This document shows positions 9,913 through 17,514 of a stretch of DNA of 48,596 nt, in pieces. Below the pieces are notes generated by a model, which searched no databases, was not told the DNA's origin, and saw only the letters and a list, made by a program, of their open reading frames with translations. The translations under genes were made by a program, and so were the position numbers. Source of the DNA: Acidovorax sp. sic0104 (GTDB lineage: Bacteria > Pseudomonadota > Gammaproteobacteria > Burkholderiales > Burkholderiaceae_C); contig NZ_JAHUWH010000028.1 in assembly GCF_019219095.1 (NCBI RefSeq), positions 1 to 48,596 on the forward strand, read 5' to 3'. Each line of letters starts with the position of its first letter. Positions within the stretch are counted from its first letter, which is position 1.

Positions 9913-11127
9913 ATGGCGGGAGGCACAACCATCTCTCAACTCGGTGATGCCCGCACCGGCAAGCTGGCCGACAACCTCACCGGCTTTGGCCGCACCCTGC
10001 GCCGCGCCGGCGTGCCGGTGGATGCCGCCCGCATGGCGCTGGCGCAGCAGGCCGTGATGCTGGTGGGGGTGGAGCGCGAGGACTTCGGCGCGGCGCTGGA
10101 GTCGGTGCTGATCAGCCGCGAGCAGGACCGACTGGTGTTCCGCGAGCTGTTCGATGCCTATTTCAAGAACCCCGCCATCGCGCAAAAGCTGCTGGCCCAG
10201 ATGCTGCCCAGTGCCGAGGCGAAGGCCGACCCGGTCAAACGCCGCCCGCGTGTGAGCGAGGCTCTGGCACCGGTGCAGGCCGCGCGCAACGCCCCGCCTG
10301 TGCGGGAGGACGAGAAGATCGAGCTCGATGCCGCCATGACCGCCAGCGACAGGCAGCGCCTGCACCATGCGGACTTCAACCAGCTGTCGGCCAGCGAGTA
10401 CCTGCTGGTCGAACGCCTGGCCCGGGACATCGCACTGCCGTTGCCGCGCTACGTCGCCCGCCGCACGCGCCCCGGCGTGCGCGGCAGCCGCCCGCACTGG
10501 CCCGGTGCCATGCAGCAGGCCGCGCGCACCGGCGGCGAGCTGCTGACCCTGCCGCGCCTGCAGCGCCGCCAGCAGCCGCTGCCCTTGCTGGTGCTGGTGG
10601 ACGTGTCGGGCTCCATGGAGCGATATGCGCGGCTGCTGCTGGCTTTTTTGCACGCGGCCACCGCGCAGCGCCATGCAGGGCCGGGCCTGCGGCGCGACGT
10701 GTTCGCGTTCGGCACGGGCCTGACCGACCTCACGCCCGCGTTCCGGCTGGCCGACACCGACGCCATGCTGGAGATGGCCGGCCAGGCCATCGCAGACTTT
10801 GCCGGCGGCACGCGCATGGGCGACAGCCTGGCCGCGCTGCGCCTGCTGCATGCGCGGCGGCTGGTGGGGCGGCGCACGCTGGTGCTGCTCATCAGCGACG
10901 GCCTCGACACCGGCGCGCCCGAGGTGCTGGAGCGCGAGCTGGGCTGGCTGCGCCGCCACAGCGGCCGCCTGCTGTGGCTCAACCCGCTGCTGCGCTTCGG
11001 CGGCTATGCGCCTTCCGCGCGCGGCGCGGCGGCGCTGCACCGCCAGGCGCACGGCATGCTGGCGGTGCACAACCTCGCGCGGCTGCAGGACCTGGCGGGC
11101 AGCCTGGCGGCGCTGCTGCGGCAGTGA
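9913..11127 (+). CDS. coxE: VWA-domain protein (CoxE family)
   Basis: 404 residues. The C-terminal half is a von Willebrand A-type domain with an intact metal-ion site: DVSGSM from residue 230, then FGTGLTDLTPAF and the late aspartate in LISDGLDTGAPEVLE. The N-terminal half (about 10-200) is helical and typical of CoxE proteins (NLTGFGRTLRRAGVPVD). CoxE works with the MoxR ATPase CoxD in assembling the molybdoenzyme active site. The frame is open from 9811, but those 34 codons are the family B palindromic repeat and its surroundings, so the ATG at 9913 (MAGGTTISQLGD) is the real start. The gene is bracketed by two repeat copies. Confidence 0.87.
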   Translation: MAGGTTISQLGDARTGKLADNLTGFGRTLRRAGVPVDAARMALAQQAVMLVGVEREDFGAALESVLISREQDRLVFRELFDAYFKNPAIAQKLLAQMLPSAEAKADPVKRRPRVSEALAPVQAARNAPPVREDEKIELDAAMTASDRQRLHHADFNQLSASEYLLVERLARDIALPLPRYVARRTRPGVRGSRPHWPGAMQQAARTGGELLTLPRLQRRQQPLPLLVLVDVSGSMERYARLLLAFLHAATAQRHAGPGLRRDVFAFGTGLTDLTPAFRLADTDAMLEMAGQAIADFAGGTRMGDSLAALRLLHARRLVGRRTLVLLISDGLDTGAPEVLERELGWLRRHSGRLLWLNPLLRFGGYAPSARGAAALHRQAHGMLAVHNLARLQDLAGSLAALLRQ

Positions 11128-11165
11128 GGGGTTTCCAACCAATGCGTTTTGCAATGACTGCCCCT

Positions 11166-11240
11166 CCCGCTCGCGCTGAGCCTGTCGAAGCGCAGCGCAG
11201 TGCTTCCACAAGCTCAGCACGAACGGGCGGGTTCTTTTTT
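11166..11240 (+). repeat. palindromic repeat (family B) with terminator-like T-run
   Basis: Arms at 11167-11191 and 11202-11226 match at 21 of 25 positions (left arm contains GCTGAGCCTGTCGAAGC). The stem is followed by GGCGGGTTCTTTTTT, so this copy could act as an intrinsic terminator on the plus strand, 39 bases after the coxE stop. It is homologous to the copy at 9796-9855. Confidence 0.6.
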
Positions 11241-11303
11241 GCGTCGCCGATCCCCTATTGCCGACCGGCAGTTGAGACATCTGAACACTGAGAGGACCCC
11301 ACC

Positions 11304-11969
11304 ATGGAAATGCAAGCAAGCCGTACCCTTGCCGTGAGCCAGCAGCAGGCCTGGGACGCACTCAACGACCCCGAGGTGCTCAAGCTGTGCATCCCCGGCT
11401 GCGACAAGGTCGAGCCCACCGCCGAGCACCAGTACAGCGTGGCCATGGCGCTCAAGATCGGGCCGGTGTCGGCCAGGTTCGCGGGCAAGATCACGCTGTC
11501 GGACATCGTGCCGCCCGAGAGCTACACCATCGCCTTCGACGGCTCGGGCGGCGTGGCCGGCTTCGGCAAGGGCAGCGCGCAGGTCCGGCTGGTGCCGCTG
11601 CCCGCCGACGCTGCAGGGCAGGACAGCTGCGAGCTGCACTACACCGTGCAGGCCACGGTGGGCGGCAAGATCGCGCAGCTGGGCCAACGGCTGATCGATG
11701 GCGCGGCCAAGTCGATGGCCGAGGATTTCTTCAAGCGTTTTGACAACGAAATGCAGCGCCGCCACCCGCGCGCTGCCGCCGATGATGCGACTGCGGGTGC
11801 GGCCGACGACCCCGAGCCCGTTTCGGGCGCCGCTGTCCCTGCCGCAGCCTCGGAGCTCAGCGCGCTGGCGGCCACGGCGGGCGACGACAATCCCCCCAGT
11901 GGCATACCGGTCTGGGTGTGGGCCGTGGGCGCGGCGGCGCTGGTGCTGTTAGCGTGGTGGTGGAACTGA
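11304..11969 (+). CDS. coxG: CoxG-type SRPBCC protein with C-terminal membrane anchor
   Basis: 221 residues. Residues 1-150 are a CoxG (SRPBCC-fold) domain: MEMQASRTLAVSQQQAWDAL, LKLCIPGCDKVEP, SYTIAFDGSGGVAGFGKGSA and GKIAQLGQRLIDGAAKSMAE are all family signatures. An Ala/Pro/Asp-rich linker (about 152-195) follows. The last 22 residues are a hydrophobic anchor (PVWVWAVGAAALVLLAWWW). CoxG proteins are reported to recruit CO dehydrogenase to the cytoplasmic membrane, so this gene suggests that the oxidised substrate feeds electrons to the respiratory chain. The start has GAGAGGA upstream. It may have its own promoter, since the terminator-like repeat separates it from coxE. Confidence 0.88.
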   Translation: MEMQASRTLAVSQQQAWDALNDPEVLKLCIPGCDKVEPTAEHQYSVAMALKIGPVSARFAGKITLSDIVPPESYTIAFDGSGGVAGFGKGSAQVRLVPLPADAAGQDSCELHYTVQATVGGKIAQLGQRLIDGAAKSMAEDFFKRFDNEMQRRHPRAAADDATAGAADDPEPVSGAAVPAAASELSALAATAGDDNPPSGIPVWVWAVGAAALVLLAWWWN

Positions 11970-11982
11970 CTCTCCCAGAAGG

Positions 11983-12060
11983 TCTTGACTCCCCCTGAGT
12001 CGCTGCGCGCCGTCCCCCCTGGGGGAGACGCGCCCGGTGGAACGGCGGAGCGGGATCCAC
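11983..12060. repeat. GC-rich dispersed repeat (family C)
   Basis: Contains CCCCCTGAGTCGCTGCGCGC followed by a CCCCC-T-GGGGG hairpin and GACGCGCCCGGTGG. Read on the minus strand, the 84-bp units inside mdtB have the same order: a TCGCTG block, a C-run/G-run hairpin, then GC-rich CGCC/GGCC blocks. I therefore place both in one loose family. It lies in the 175-base gap between coxG and the XdhC-family gene. Confidence 0.45.
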
Positions 12061-12144
12061 GGTGGCGCTGGTGGAGTACCCCGTTTGCGAAGGGCGGGGC
12101 TGAGTGCGTTGAAATCTGAATGCAATGGATGGGGTGATGGTGCG

Positions 12145-13239
12145 ATGGAAAACCTGGATGTGATGGTGCTGCGCACGCTGCAGGGCTGGCGGGCGGCGGG
12201 GCGGCGTGCGCTGCTGGCCACCGTGGTGCGGACCTGGGGCTCGTCGCCGCGCCCGGTGGGCTCGATCATGGCGCTGTGCGAAGACGGGGCGGTGGTGGGG
12301 TCGGTGTCGGGCGGGTGCATCGAGGACGACCTGATCGACCGCCACACGCGGGCCTATGCGCAGGTGGCCGCCGCAGCCAGTGCGGCCGGCGCAGGCGATG
12401 CGGCGGTGGACCGCAGCATCCCGAGCGGCCCGCCCGCCTTCGTCAAGTACGGCATCACGGCGGACGAGGCGCACCGCTTCGGCCTGCCCTGCGGCGGCAC
12501 GCTGGAGCTGCTGCTGGAGTACGACCCCGACCCGGCCGGCCTGGCCGAGCTGATCCGCGCGCTGGAGGCCGGCCGCCTGATGGAGCGCAGTGTGCGCCTG
12601 GCCGATGGCGTGGCCACGCTGCAACCGGCGGCCGCTCCGCAGGACCTGGTGCTGGACGCGCAGCAGCTCACCAACACCTTCGGCCCCGAATACCGCATGC
12701 TGCTGATCGGCGCGGGGCAACTGGCCGAGTATCTGGCCACGATGGCGCTGTTCAACGGCTTTGCGGTCACGGTGTGCGACCCGCGCGAGGAATACCGCGG
12801 CAGCTGGAACGTGCCCGCCGCCACGGTGGTGAGCGACATGCCGGACGACGTGGTGGCCGCCTTCAAGCCCGACCGGCGCAGCTGCGTGGTGGCGCTCACG
12901 CACGACCCCAAGCTCGACGACCTGGCGCTGCTAGAGGCGCTGGGCACCGATGCGTTCTACGTGGGCGGCATCGGCTCGCGCCGCAACAACGAGGCCCGCC
13001 GCGCGCGGATGATGGAGCACTTCGACCAGACCGCCGAGACCCTGGCGCGGCTGCGCGGGCCCATCGGCATCTACATCGGCAGCAAGACCCCACCCGAGAT
13101 CGCGGTGAGCGTGATGGCCGAGATCCTGGCCGTGAAGAACGGCGTGGCCCTGCCGCGCGACGTGGAGGTGGCGCGGGCCAAGAACGAGCGGGAGTTGGCG
13201 CACAACGAGCCGGGCGCGCTGGTGTGCGGCGTGGGCTGA
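12145..13239 (+). CDS. XdhC/CoxF-family molybdoenzyme maturation protein
   Basis: 364 residues. The N-terminal XdhC domain has VVRTWGSSPRPVGSIMALCE and GSVSGGCIEDDLIDRHTRAY, the family hallmark. A mid segment (GLPCGGTLELLLEYDP) precedes the C-terminal Rossmann domain with LIGAGQLAEYLATMALFNGF (NAD(P)-type GxGxxA pattern) and VGGIGSRRNNEARRARM. XdhC proteins bind molybdenum cofactor, help to sulfurate it and insert it into xanthine-dehydrogenase-type enzymes. Its place at the end of the cox operon fits that role for the CoxL homologue. The ATG at 12145 (MENLDVMVLRTL) is chosen over 12037, because the extra 36 residues are encoded by a GC-rich repeat. Confidence 0.87.
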   Translation: MENLDVMVLRTLQGWRAAGRRALLATVVRTWGSSPRPVGSIMALCEDGAVVGSVSGGCIEDDLIDRHTRAYAQVAAAASAAGAGDAAVDRSIPSGPPAFVKYGITADEAHRFGLPCGGTLELLLEYDPDPAGLAELIRALEAGRLMERSVRLADGVATLQPAAAPQDLVLDAQQLTNTFGPEYRMLLIGAGQLAEYLATMALFNGFAVTVCDPREEYRGSWNVPAATVVSDMPDDVVAAFKPDRRSCVVALTHDPKLDDLALLEALGTDAFYVGGIGSRRNNEARRARMMEHFDQTAETLARLRGPIGIYIGSKTPPEIAVSVMAEILAVKNGVALPRDVEVARAKNERELAHNEPGALVCGVG

Positions 13240-13278
13240 CGCGAGCCAGCCGCGCCGACCCCTCGTTCAGCCACCCGT

Positions 13279-13968
13279 TCAGGCCCCCATGACCACCGGC
13301 CCGCCCTTGGCGATGCCGCGCTGGTAGGCCGGGCGTGCCTCCATGCGGCGCTTGTAGGCCTGCAGGTTCGGGCAGCTGGCAGCCTTGCTGGCGCGCGACA
13401 AGGCTGCCTCGACCGCAAAGCTCATCTGGAAGTCGGCCATGCTCAGGTGCTCGCCGGCGAACCAGGTGTTCTGGCCCAGGTGCTGCTCCATGAACTCGAG
13501 CGCGGTGTTCACGTTGGGGTCGATCACCTTGTCCTGCACCTTGCCGCACAGCGCCTTGGCGATGGGTTTGACGAAGAAGGGCATGGGCTGCGTCGGAATG
13601 GTCATGAACACCAGCTTCATCACCAGCCAGTTCATCAGCGAGCCCTCGGCGTAGTGCATCCAGAACCGGCACTGGCGGTAGGCCGGCGTGCCGCGCGCAG
13701 GCTGCAGGTGGGCCAGGTCGCCGCCGGCCTGGGCGCCGTAGGTTTCCACCAGGTATTCGACGATGGCACCGGACTCGGCGATGACCTCGTCCCCATCGGT
13801 GATGACGGGCGACTTGCCCAGGGGATGGATCTTTTTCAGCGCTGGCGGGGCGAGCTTGGTGGCCTTGTCGCGCTGGTAGATCTTGAGCTCGTACGGCACG
13901 CCCAGTTCTTCCAGGAGCCACAGGACGCGCTGCGAGCGCGAGGTTTCAAGGTGGTGCACGGTGATCAT
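13279..13968 (-). CDS. glutathione S-transferase
   Basis: 229 residues with the two-domain GST layout. The thioredoxin-fold N-domain starts MITVHHLETSRSQRVLWLLE, with a serine near residue 10 where the catalytic Ser/Tyr/Cys usually sits. It then shows the cis-proline region HPLGKSPVITDGDEVIAES, including the glutathione-contacting ES pair. The helical C-domain includes FAGEHLSMADFQMSFAVEAA, the N-capping box of GSTs. It likely conjugates or reduces electrophiles in the cytoplasm. It is convergent with the cox operon, 39 bases from the XdhC-family stop. An intrinsic terminator at 14041-14069 separates it from the small gene upstream. Confidence 0.9.
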   Translation of the reverse strand: MITVHHLETSRSQRVLWLLEELGVPYELKIYQRDKATKLAPPALKKIHPLGKSPVITDGDEVIAESGAIVEYLVETYGAQAGGDLAHLQPARGTPAYRQCRFWMHYAEGSLMNWLVMKLVFMTIPTQPMPFFVKPIAKALCGKVQDKVIDPNVNTALEFMEQHLGQNTWFAGEHLSMADFQMSFAVEAALSRASKAASCPNLQAYKRRMEARPAYQRGIAKGGPVVMGA

Positions 13969-14040
13969 GGTGTCATCTTAGTGGTTGGAGATGGGCGCCC
14001 GCGCTGCGGCCGGGCAATGGCGGGGGCAGGCCGGCAGGCA

Positions 14041-14069
14041 CAAAAAAGCCCTCGCGAAGGAGGGCGTTT
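14041..14069 (-). terminator. intrinsic terminator after the 56-aa gene
   Basis: On the minus strand, a 6-bp stem (GCCCTC and GAGGGC, 6-nt loop) is followed directly by six T residues (complement of 14042-14047). It lies about 30 bases past the stop of the small gene at 14101-14271 and upstream of the GST start. Confidence 0.7.
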
Positions 14070-14100
14070 CTTGGCACGGGGCCATGGCCCCAGGGGCAGA

Positions 14101-14271
14101 TCAGCCGCCCTTGTGGGTGCGCTTGCCAGGGTTCTTCTTGCTGCGGGTGGCCACGCCACGCTCCAGGCTGGTGCGCTGGCCGCGGCCAGGGGTGGCCAGC
14201 GACATGCCAGGCAGGGGCTGGGGACGGGGGGTGCGCTTGCGGTCTGCTTCGGTGACGATCTTGTTGCCCAT
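14101..14271 (-). CDS. small basic protein, 56 aa
   Basis: A 57-codon frame starting MGNKIVTEADRKRTPRPQPL and ending in KKNPGKRTHKGG. It is very basic, with 13 Lys/Arg plus a His and few acidic residues, and it is rich in Pro, Gly and Thr, so it is likely disordered and could bind nucleic acid. The evidence that it is real is threefold: good codon structure, its own terminator 32 bases downstream, and an AT-richer upstream region with TAAAAT that could be a -10 element. I recall small conserved proteins of this look in Comamonadaceae but know no function. Confidence 0.6.
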   Translation of the reverse strand: MGNKIVTEADRKRTPRPQPLPGMSLATPGRGQRTSLERGVATRSKKNPGKRTHKGG

Positions 14272-14385
14272 GGTGGTTCTCTGTCGAAGTGGAAAAAAGC
14301 ATGATTTTAGGCCACATGAGCCTCACGGGCTTTTTTGCGGCCAGCACACGCATACCGCGGGGGACGCGGGCCCTTGGCTGCAGTG

Positions 14386-15405
14386 TCAAGGCACTGTGAA
14401 ATGGTTGCCTGCGACCGTTCCCTGGTCGGTGGACAATGCCTCGATGCAATGCACGGGCTGCACGAAGCGGTTGCCCGCATCTTCGATGGCGGTGGTGCGG
14501 ATGACCGGCGGGTCGGCCCGCACGCCGCCGAAGATGGTGGCAAACGCCACGTCCGCCGCGTCGCGCCCGGTGGAAAAGCGCAGCAGCCCCATCGGAATGG
14601 CGGTGCCGGAGGGATCGAAGATGTACCAGCGGTCGCCCAAATACACCTCCACGTAGGCATGAAAGTCCGGTGGGCCCAGGCTGGGGTCGGCGCCGTAGTC
14701 GGTGCCGGTGGTAAAACGCGCGGGGATGTTCACCGCGCGGCACAGCGCGATCATGAGGTGCGCGAAATCACGGCACACGCCCACCTGTTCGATCAGGGTA
14801 TCGACGGCCGATGTGTTGGAGTTCGAGGTGTTGGACGTGAACGCCACGTGGCGGTTCACCCAATCCCGAATCGCCTGTACGCGGCCATGCCCTTGCCAGA
14901 GCGCGCCGAACTCTTTGTTGGCCAGGCGCAGCAGCCTGTCCGACTGGCAGTAGCGGCTGGGGTAGATGTAGCCCATCACCTCGGGCGGCAGTTGCCGCAC
15001 CGGCACTTCCGCCAGCTGCAGGGGGTCGGCGCGGTGGTGGGCGATGTCTACGGTGGCCGAGTACGACAGCTCCAGCACGCCGGGCTCGCCGTGCAGGCGC
15101 AGCGAGCGGTTGAGCGTGGCGGGGTCGGTGTGGATCTGGTAGGAGATGTCCTGGTTGATGACCAGCCGCTCGTTGCTCACCGTCTGCTGGGGCGTCTTGG
15201 CGGCGTGGATGTTGAAAACGAAGTCCGCGCCGTACTGGTCGATCTCGTAGCGCAATCCGATGTGAAGCTCCATGCGGACGCGGTCGGCCGACGGGCGAGA
15301 GGCTGCGCTGGCGTCGCCCCCGCCTGTGCCGGGGAAAGACCAGCCATCCGCGGCGAGAAGGGCGCTGTGGGGCGGCGTGGCGGCCAGGGTGTGCAAAAGG
15401 GTCAT
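14386..15405 (-). CDS. transglutaminase-like protein
   Basis: 339 residues. The transglutaminase-type catalytic triad is visible: Cys211 in QVGVCRDFAHLMIALCRA, His249 in PPDFHAYVEVYLGDRW, and Asp264 in YIFDPSG. The N-terminal half is the beta-rich domain that precedes this core in bacterial transglutaminase-like proteins (MELHIGLRYEI, residue 45 onward). Such proteins are often proteases or peptide-modifying enzymes and, in other genomes, lie in the Anbu operon. Here Anbu is 28 kb away. The ATG at 15405 has a GGAG site 7 bases upstream; starting at residue 45 (15273) is the alternative, since homology begins there. The substrate cannot be stated. Confidence 0.85.
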   Translation of the reverse strand: MTLLHTLAATPPHSALLAADGWSFPGTGGGDASAASRPSADRVRMELHIGLRYEIDQYGADFVFNIHAAKTPQQTVSNERLVINQDISYQIHTDPATLNRSLRLHGEPGVLELSYSATVDIAHHRADPLQLAEVPVRQLPPEVMGYIYPSRYCQSDRLLRLANKEFGALWQGHGRVQAIRDWVNRHVAFTSNTSNSNTSAVDTLIEQVGVCRDFAHLMIALCRAVNIPARFTTGTDYGADPSLGPPDFHAYVEVYLGDRWYIFDPSGTAIPMGLLRFSTGRDAADVAFATIFGGVRADPPVIRTTAIEDAGNRFVQPVHCIEALSTDQGTVAGNHFTVP

Positions 15406-15640
15406 GCTGCGCTCCACTGTCCGGCCGTGGGCGCAAAAGGTACCGCTGCGCGAGACGCGGTGCTGGTGTGGCAGGGTAACTGGAGGTGGCGATCCATGGG
15501 GTGTCCTTGGTGCGCTGCGCATCCGCACTCCGGGCGCGACAGCTTGAATTGAGGATAGACCCCCGGGCCCTTCAGCCACTGTAGGCCGACGGCGCGCCGT
15601 TGCGCAGGCTGGGCGAGGCTCTGCTGCCGCCACAGGGCAT

Positions 15641-16009
15641 TCACACGATATCGAACGCGCTGCGCAGCGCTGCGCAGAACGCTGCGCTGCCGCTGATCGA
15701 CAGCGTCAAGGTGGTGCGTGCAGGCGCTGGGCTCCCCGGGACGCTGTGGATGCTGCCTGCCAGCGGGTCGAAGGCGAGTTGCAGCGGCGTGCTGACTTCC
15801 TGCACGCCCTGCAGGTCGTACTGCCACTGGCCCCCATCCTCCGCCGGGCCGCAGGCGTCGGGAAATTCGGCGTGGGCCCACTGCAGCACCTGCGCCACTT
15901 CGGCCTGCAAGGGCGGCAGCTGTGCGGGCGACACGCTGGCCATGGCGTCGAAGGTACCGGTGCCTTCGTCGTCTTCGCTGTAGTCAAAGTCCAGGTAGTT
16001 CAAGGTCAT
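15641..16009 (-). CDS. hypothetical acidic protein, 122 aa
   Basis: Unrecognised. The ATG at 16009 begins MTLNYLDFDYSEDDEGTGTF, an acidic opening that looks like a real N-terminus; the 43 codons before it are Arg/Ala-rich. A helix (QLPPLQAEVAQVLQWAHAEF) and a beta-type second half (QWQYDLQGVQEVSTPLQLAF, then TLTLSISGSAAFCAALRSAF) follow. The layout, with a central predicted beta sheet, suits a small cytoplasmic protein. It is divergent from the ABC ATPase gene and 235 bases upstream of the transglutaminase gene on the same strand. Confidence 0.65.
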   Translation of the reverse strand: MTLNYLDFDYSEDDEGTGTFDAMASVSPAQLPPLQAEVAQVLQWAHAEFPDACGPAEDGGQWQYDLQGVQEVSTPLQLAFDPLAGSIHSVPGSPAPARTTLTLSISGSAAFCAALRSAFDIV

Positions 16010-16127
16010 TGCGGCATTGTGCGGGAGACGTAAGGCAACCTGCGCGGCCACGCGTGCTGGTGCGCTCGGTGCGTGAGCGGGCCACTCTCTAGAATTCCTT
16101 CTTTTTTTCAATGTGCAAGGACGCGCG

Positions 16128-16760
16128 GTGGCCGACAACGTGGTTTTGAGGGTGGAGCGCCTGGGTTTTGCCTACCCCGAGTGCGCGGTGCTGGAGGACG
16201 TGTCTCTGGCCTGGCCCGCAGGCCTGGCACTGGTGCAGGGCGATGAAAGCAGCGGCAAGACCACGCTGCTGCGCCTTCTGGCGGGCGAACTGGCGCCCCG
16301 GTCGGGCGAGATCACGCTGCAGGGCGTGCGGCAGCGCACCGACCCGGCGGCCTACCGCGCGCAGGTGTTCTGGCAGGATCCGCGCAGCACGGCGCTGGAC
16401 GAGCTCACCGCACGGCAGTGGCTGGCGGGGCTGCCTGCGCAGCATGCCCGGTGGGACGCGGCAGCGCTGGCGGCCCATGTGGAGGGCTTTTCGCTGGAGC
16501 CGCACCTGGACAAGCCCTTTTTTGCCCTGTCCACCGGCAGCCGCCGCAAGGTGCTGATGGCCGGCGGCCTGGCCAGCGGAGCGGCGCTCCTGCTCATCGA
16601 CGAACCGGTGGCGGGGCTCGACAAGCCCTCGGTCAACTACCTGGTGCAGGTGCTGGGCCGGGCCGCCGCCCACCCGGCGCGGCTGGTGGCGGTGGCGCAC
16701 TACGAGCCGCTGCCGGGCGTGGCCTGGGGCCGCACGCTGACGCTGGCCCGGGCTCGGTAA
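16128..16760 (+). CDS. ABC-type ATPase domain protein
   Basis: 210 residues, a single nucleotide-binding domain. Walker A is GDESSGKT (from residue 38), the signature is LSTGSRRK, Walker B is ALLLIDEPVAGLD, and the H-loop is VAVAHYE. The length and simplicity resemble CcmA-like ATPases. No permease gene is adjacent; the next gene is a LysE-type exporter, which needs no ATPase. The partner is therefore elsewhere or the protein acts on something other than transport. I chose GTG 16128 because AAGGA lies six bases upstream; GTG 16113 and the frame's upstream part lack a site. Confidence 0.82.
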   Translation: MADNVVLRVERLGFAYPECAVLEDVSLAWPAGLALVQGDESSGKTTLLRLLAGELAPRSGEITLQGVRQRTDPAAYRAQVFWQDPRSTALDELTARQWLAGLPAQHARWDAAALAAHVEGFSLEPHLDKPFFALSTGSRRKVLMAGGLASGAALLLIDEPVAGLDKPSVNYLVQVLGRAAAHPARLVAVAHYEPLPGVAWGRTLTLARAR

Positions 16761-16820
16761 ACTGGGCGCCTTCCCCCGGCAGTTTTTTCTGCTTTTTCTC
16801 CTTTCATCCCAAGGAATACC

Positions 16821-17453
16821 ATGGACGCGCTCCTCTTCGCCCCCGTGGCGGTGGCCATTGCGCTCACGCCCGGCCCCAACAATTTTTGCGGCCTGAACAA
16901 CGGCATCCGCGCCGGTGTGGGCGCCGCGCTGGTGGCCACGCTGGGCCGGGTGGCGGCGTTCGCCATCTTCCTCACGGTTTCGGCCGTGGGCCTGGGAGCC
17001 ATGCTGCTGGCGTCCGAGACGGCGTTCTCCGTGGTCAAGTGGGTGGGCGCGCTGTACCTGTTCTGGCTGGGCTGGCGTGCGTGGCGCAGCCGCGAATTCA
17101 GCGGGCTGGAGGTGGTGGAGGGCGGCGATGTGAAGGCCTCGGGCGCGCCGGTGAAACTGCGGGCGCTCATCACCCAGGAGTTCTTGCTGGGCATCACCAA
17201 CCCCAAGGCGATCATCTTGTTCGCCGCGATCTTTCCGCAGTTCATCGACCCGGCCCAGCCGGCGGTGCGCCAGTTCGTGGTGCTGGGGGCCGTGTACCTG
17301 GCGGCCGAGTTTGTGTCCACGGCGGTGTACGCGGCGGGCGGGCGGCAGATCCGCCGCTTCATCCGCACATCGCGCGGGGTGGTGCGGCTGAACAAGGCCA
17401 CGGGCGGCTTCTTCATGGGCGCGGGCGGCCTGCTGCTGGCCACCAACCGGTAG
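16821..17453 (+). CDS. LysE/RhtB-family exporter
   Basis: 210 residues, the usual length. The N-terminal motif ALTPGPNNFCGLNNGIRAG is the LysE-family signature, followed by five or six hydrophobic helices (ALVATLGRVAAFAIFLTVSA, VVKWVGALYLFWLGWRAW, and others) and the second conserved motif FLLGITNPKAIILFAAIFPQF. Family members export amino acids or related small metabolites with the proton gradient. AAGGAA upstream of the ATG at 16821 supports the start. It follows the ABC ATPase gene by 60 bases and is convergent with the LytTR regulator. The exported compound cannot be deduced. Confidence 0.9.
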   Translation: MDALLFAPVAVAIALTPGPNNFCGLNNGIRAGVGAALVATLGRVAAFAIFLTVSAVGLGAMLLASETAFSVVKWVGALYLFWLGWRAWRSREFSGLEVVEGGDVKASGAPVKLRALITQEFLLGITNPKAIILFAAIFPQFIDPAQPAVRQFVVLGAVYLAAEFVSTAVYAAGGRQIRRFIRTSRGVVRLNKATGGFFMGAGGLLLATNR

Positions 17454-17514
17454 CGCGGTGACGCGGTAGAGCGAACAGCGGCGCGCGCAGCCAGGGCAGC
17501 CCTGCGCTGCTGCG

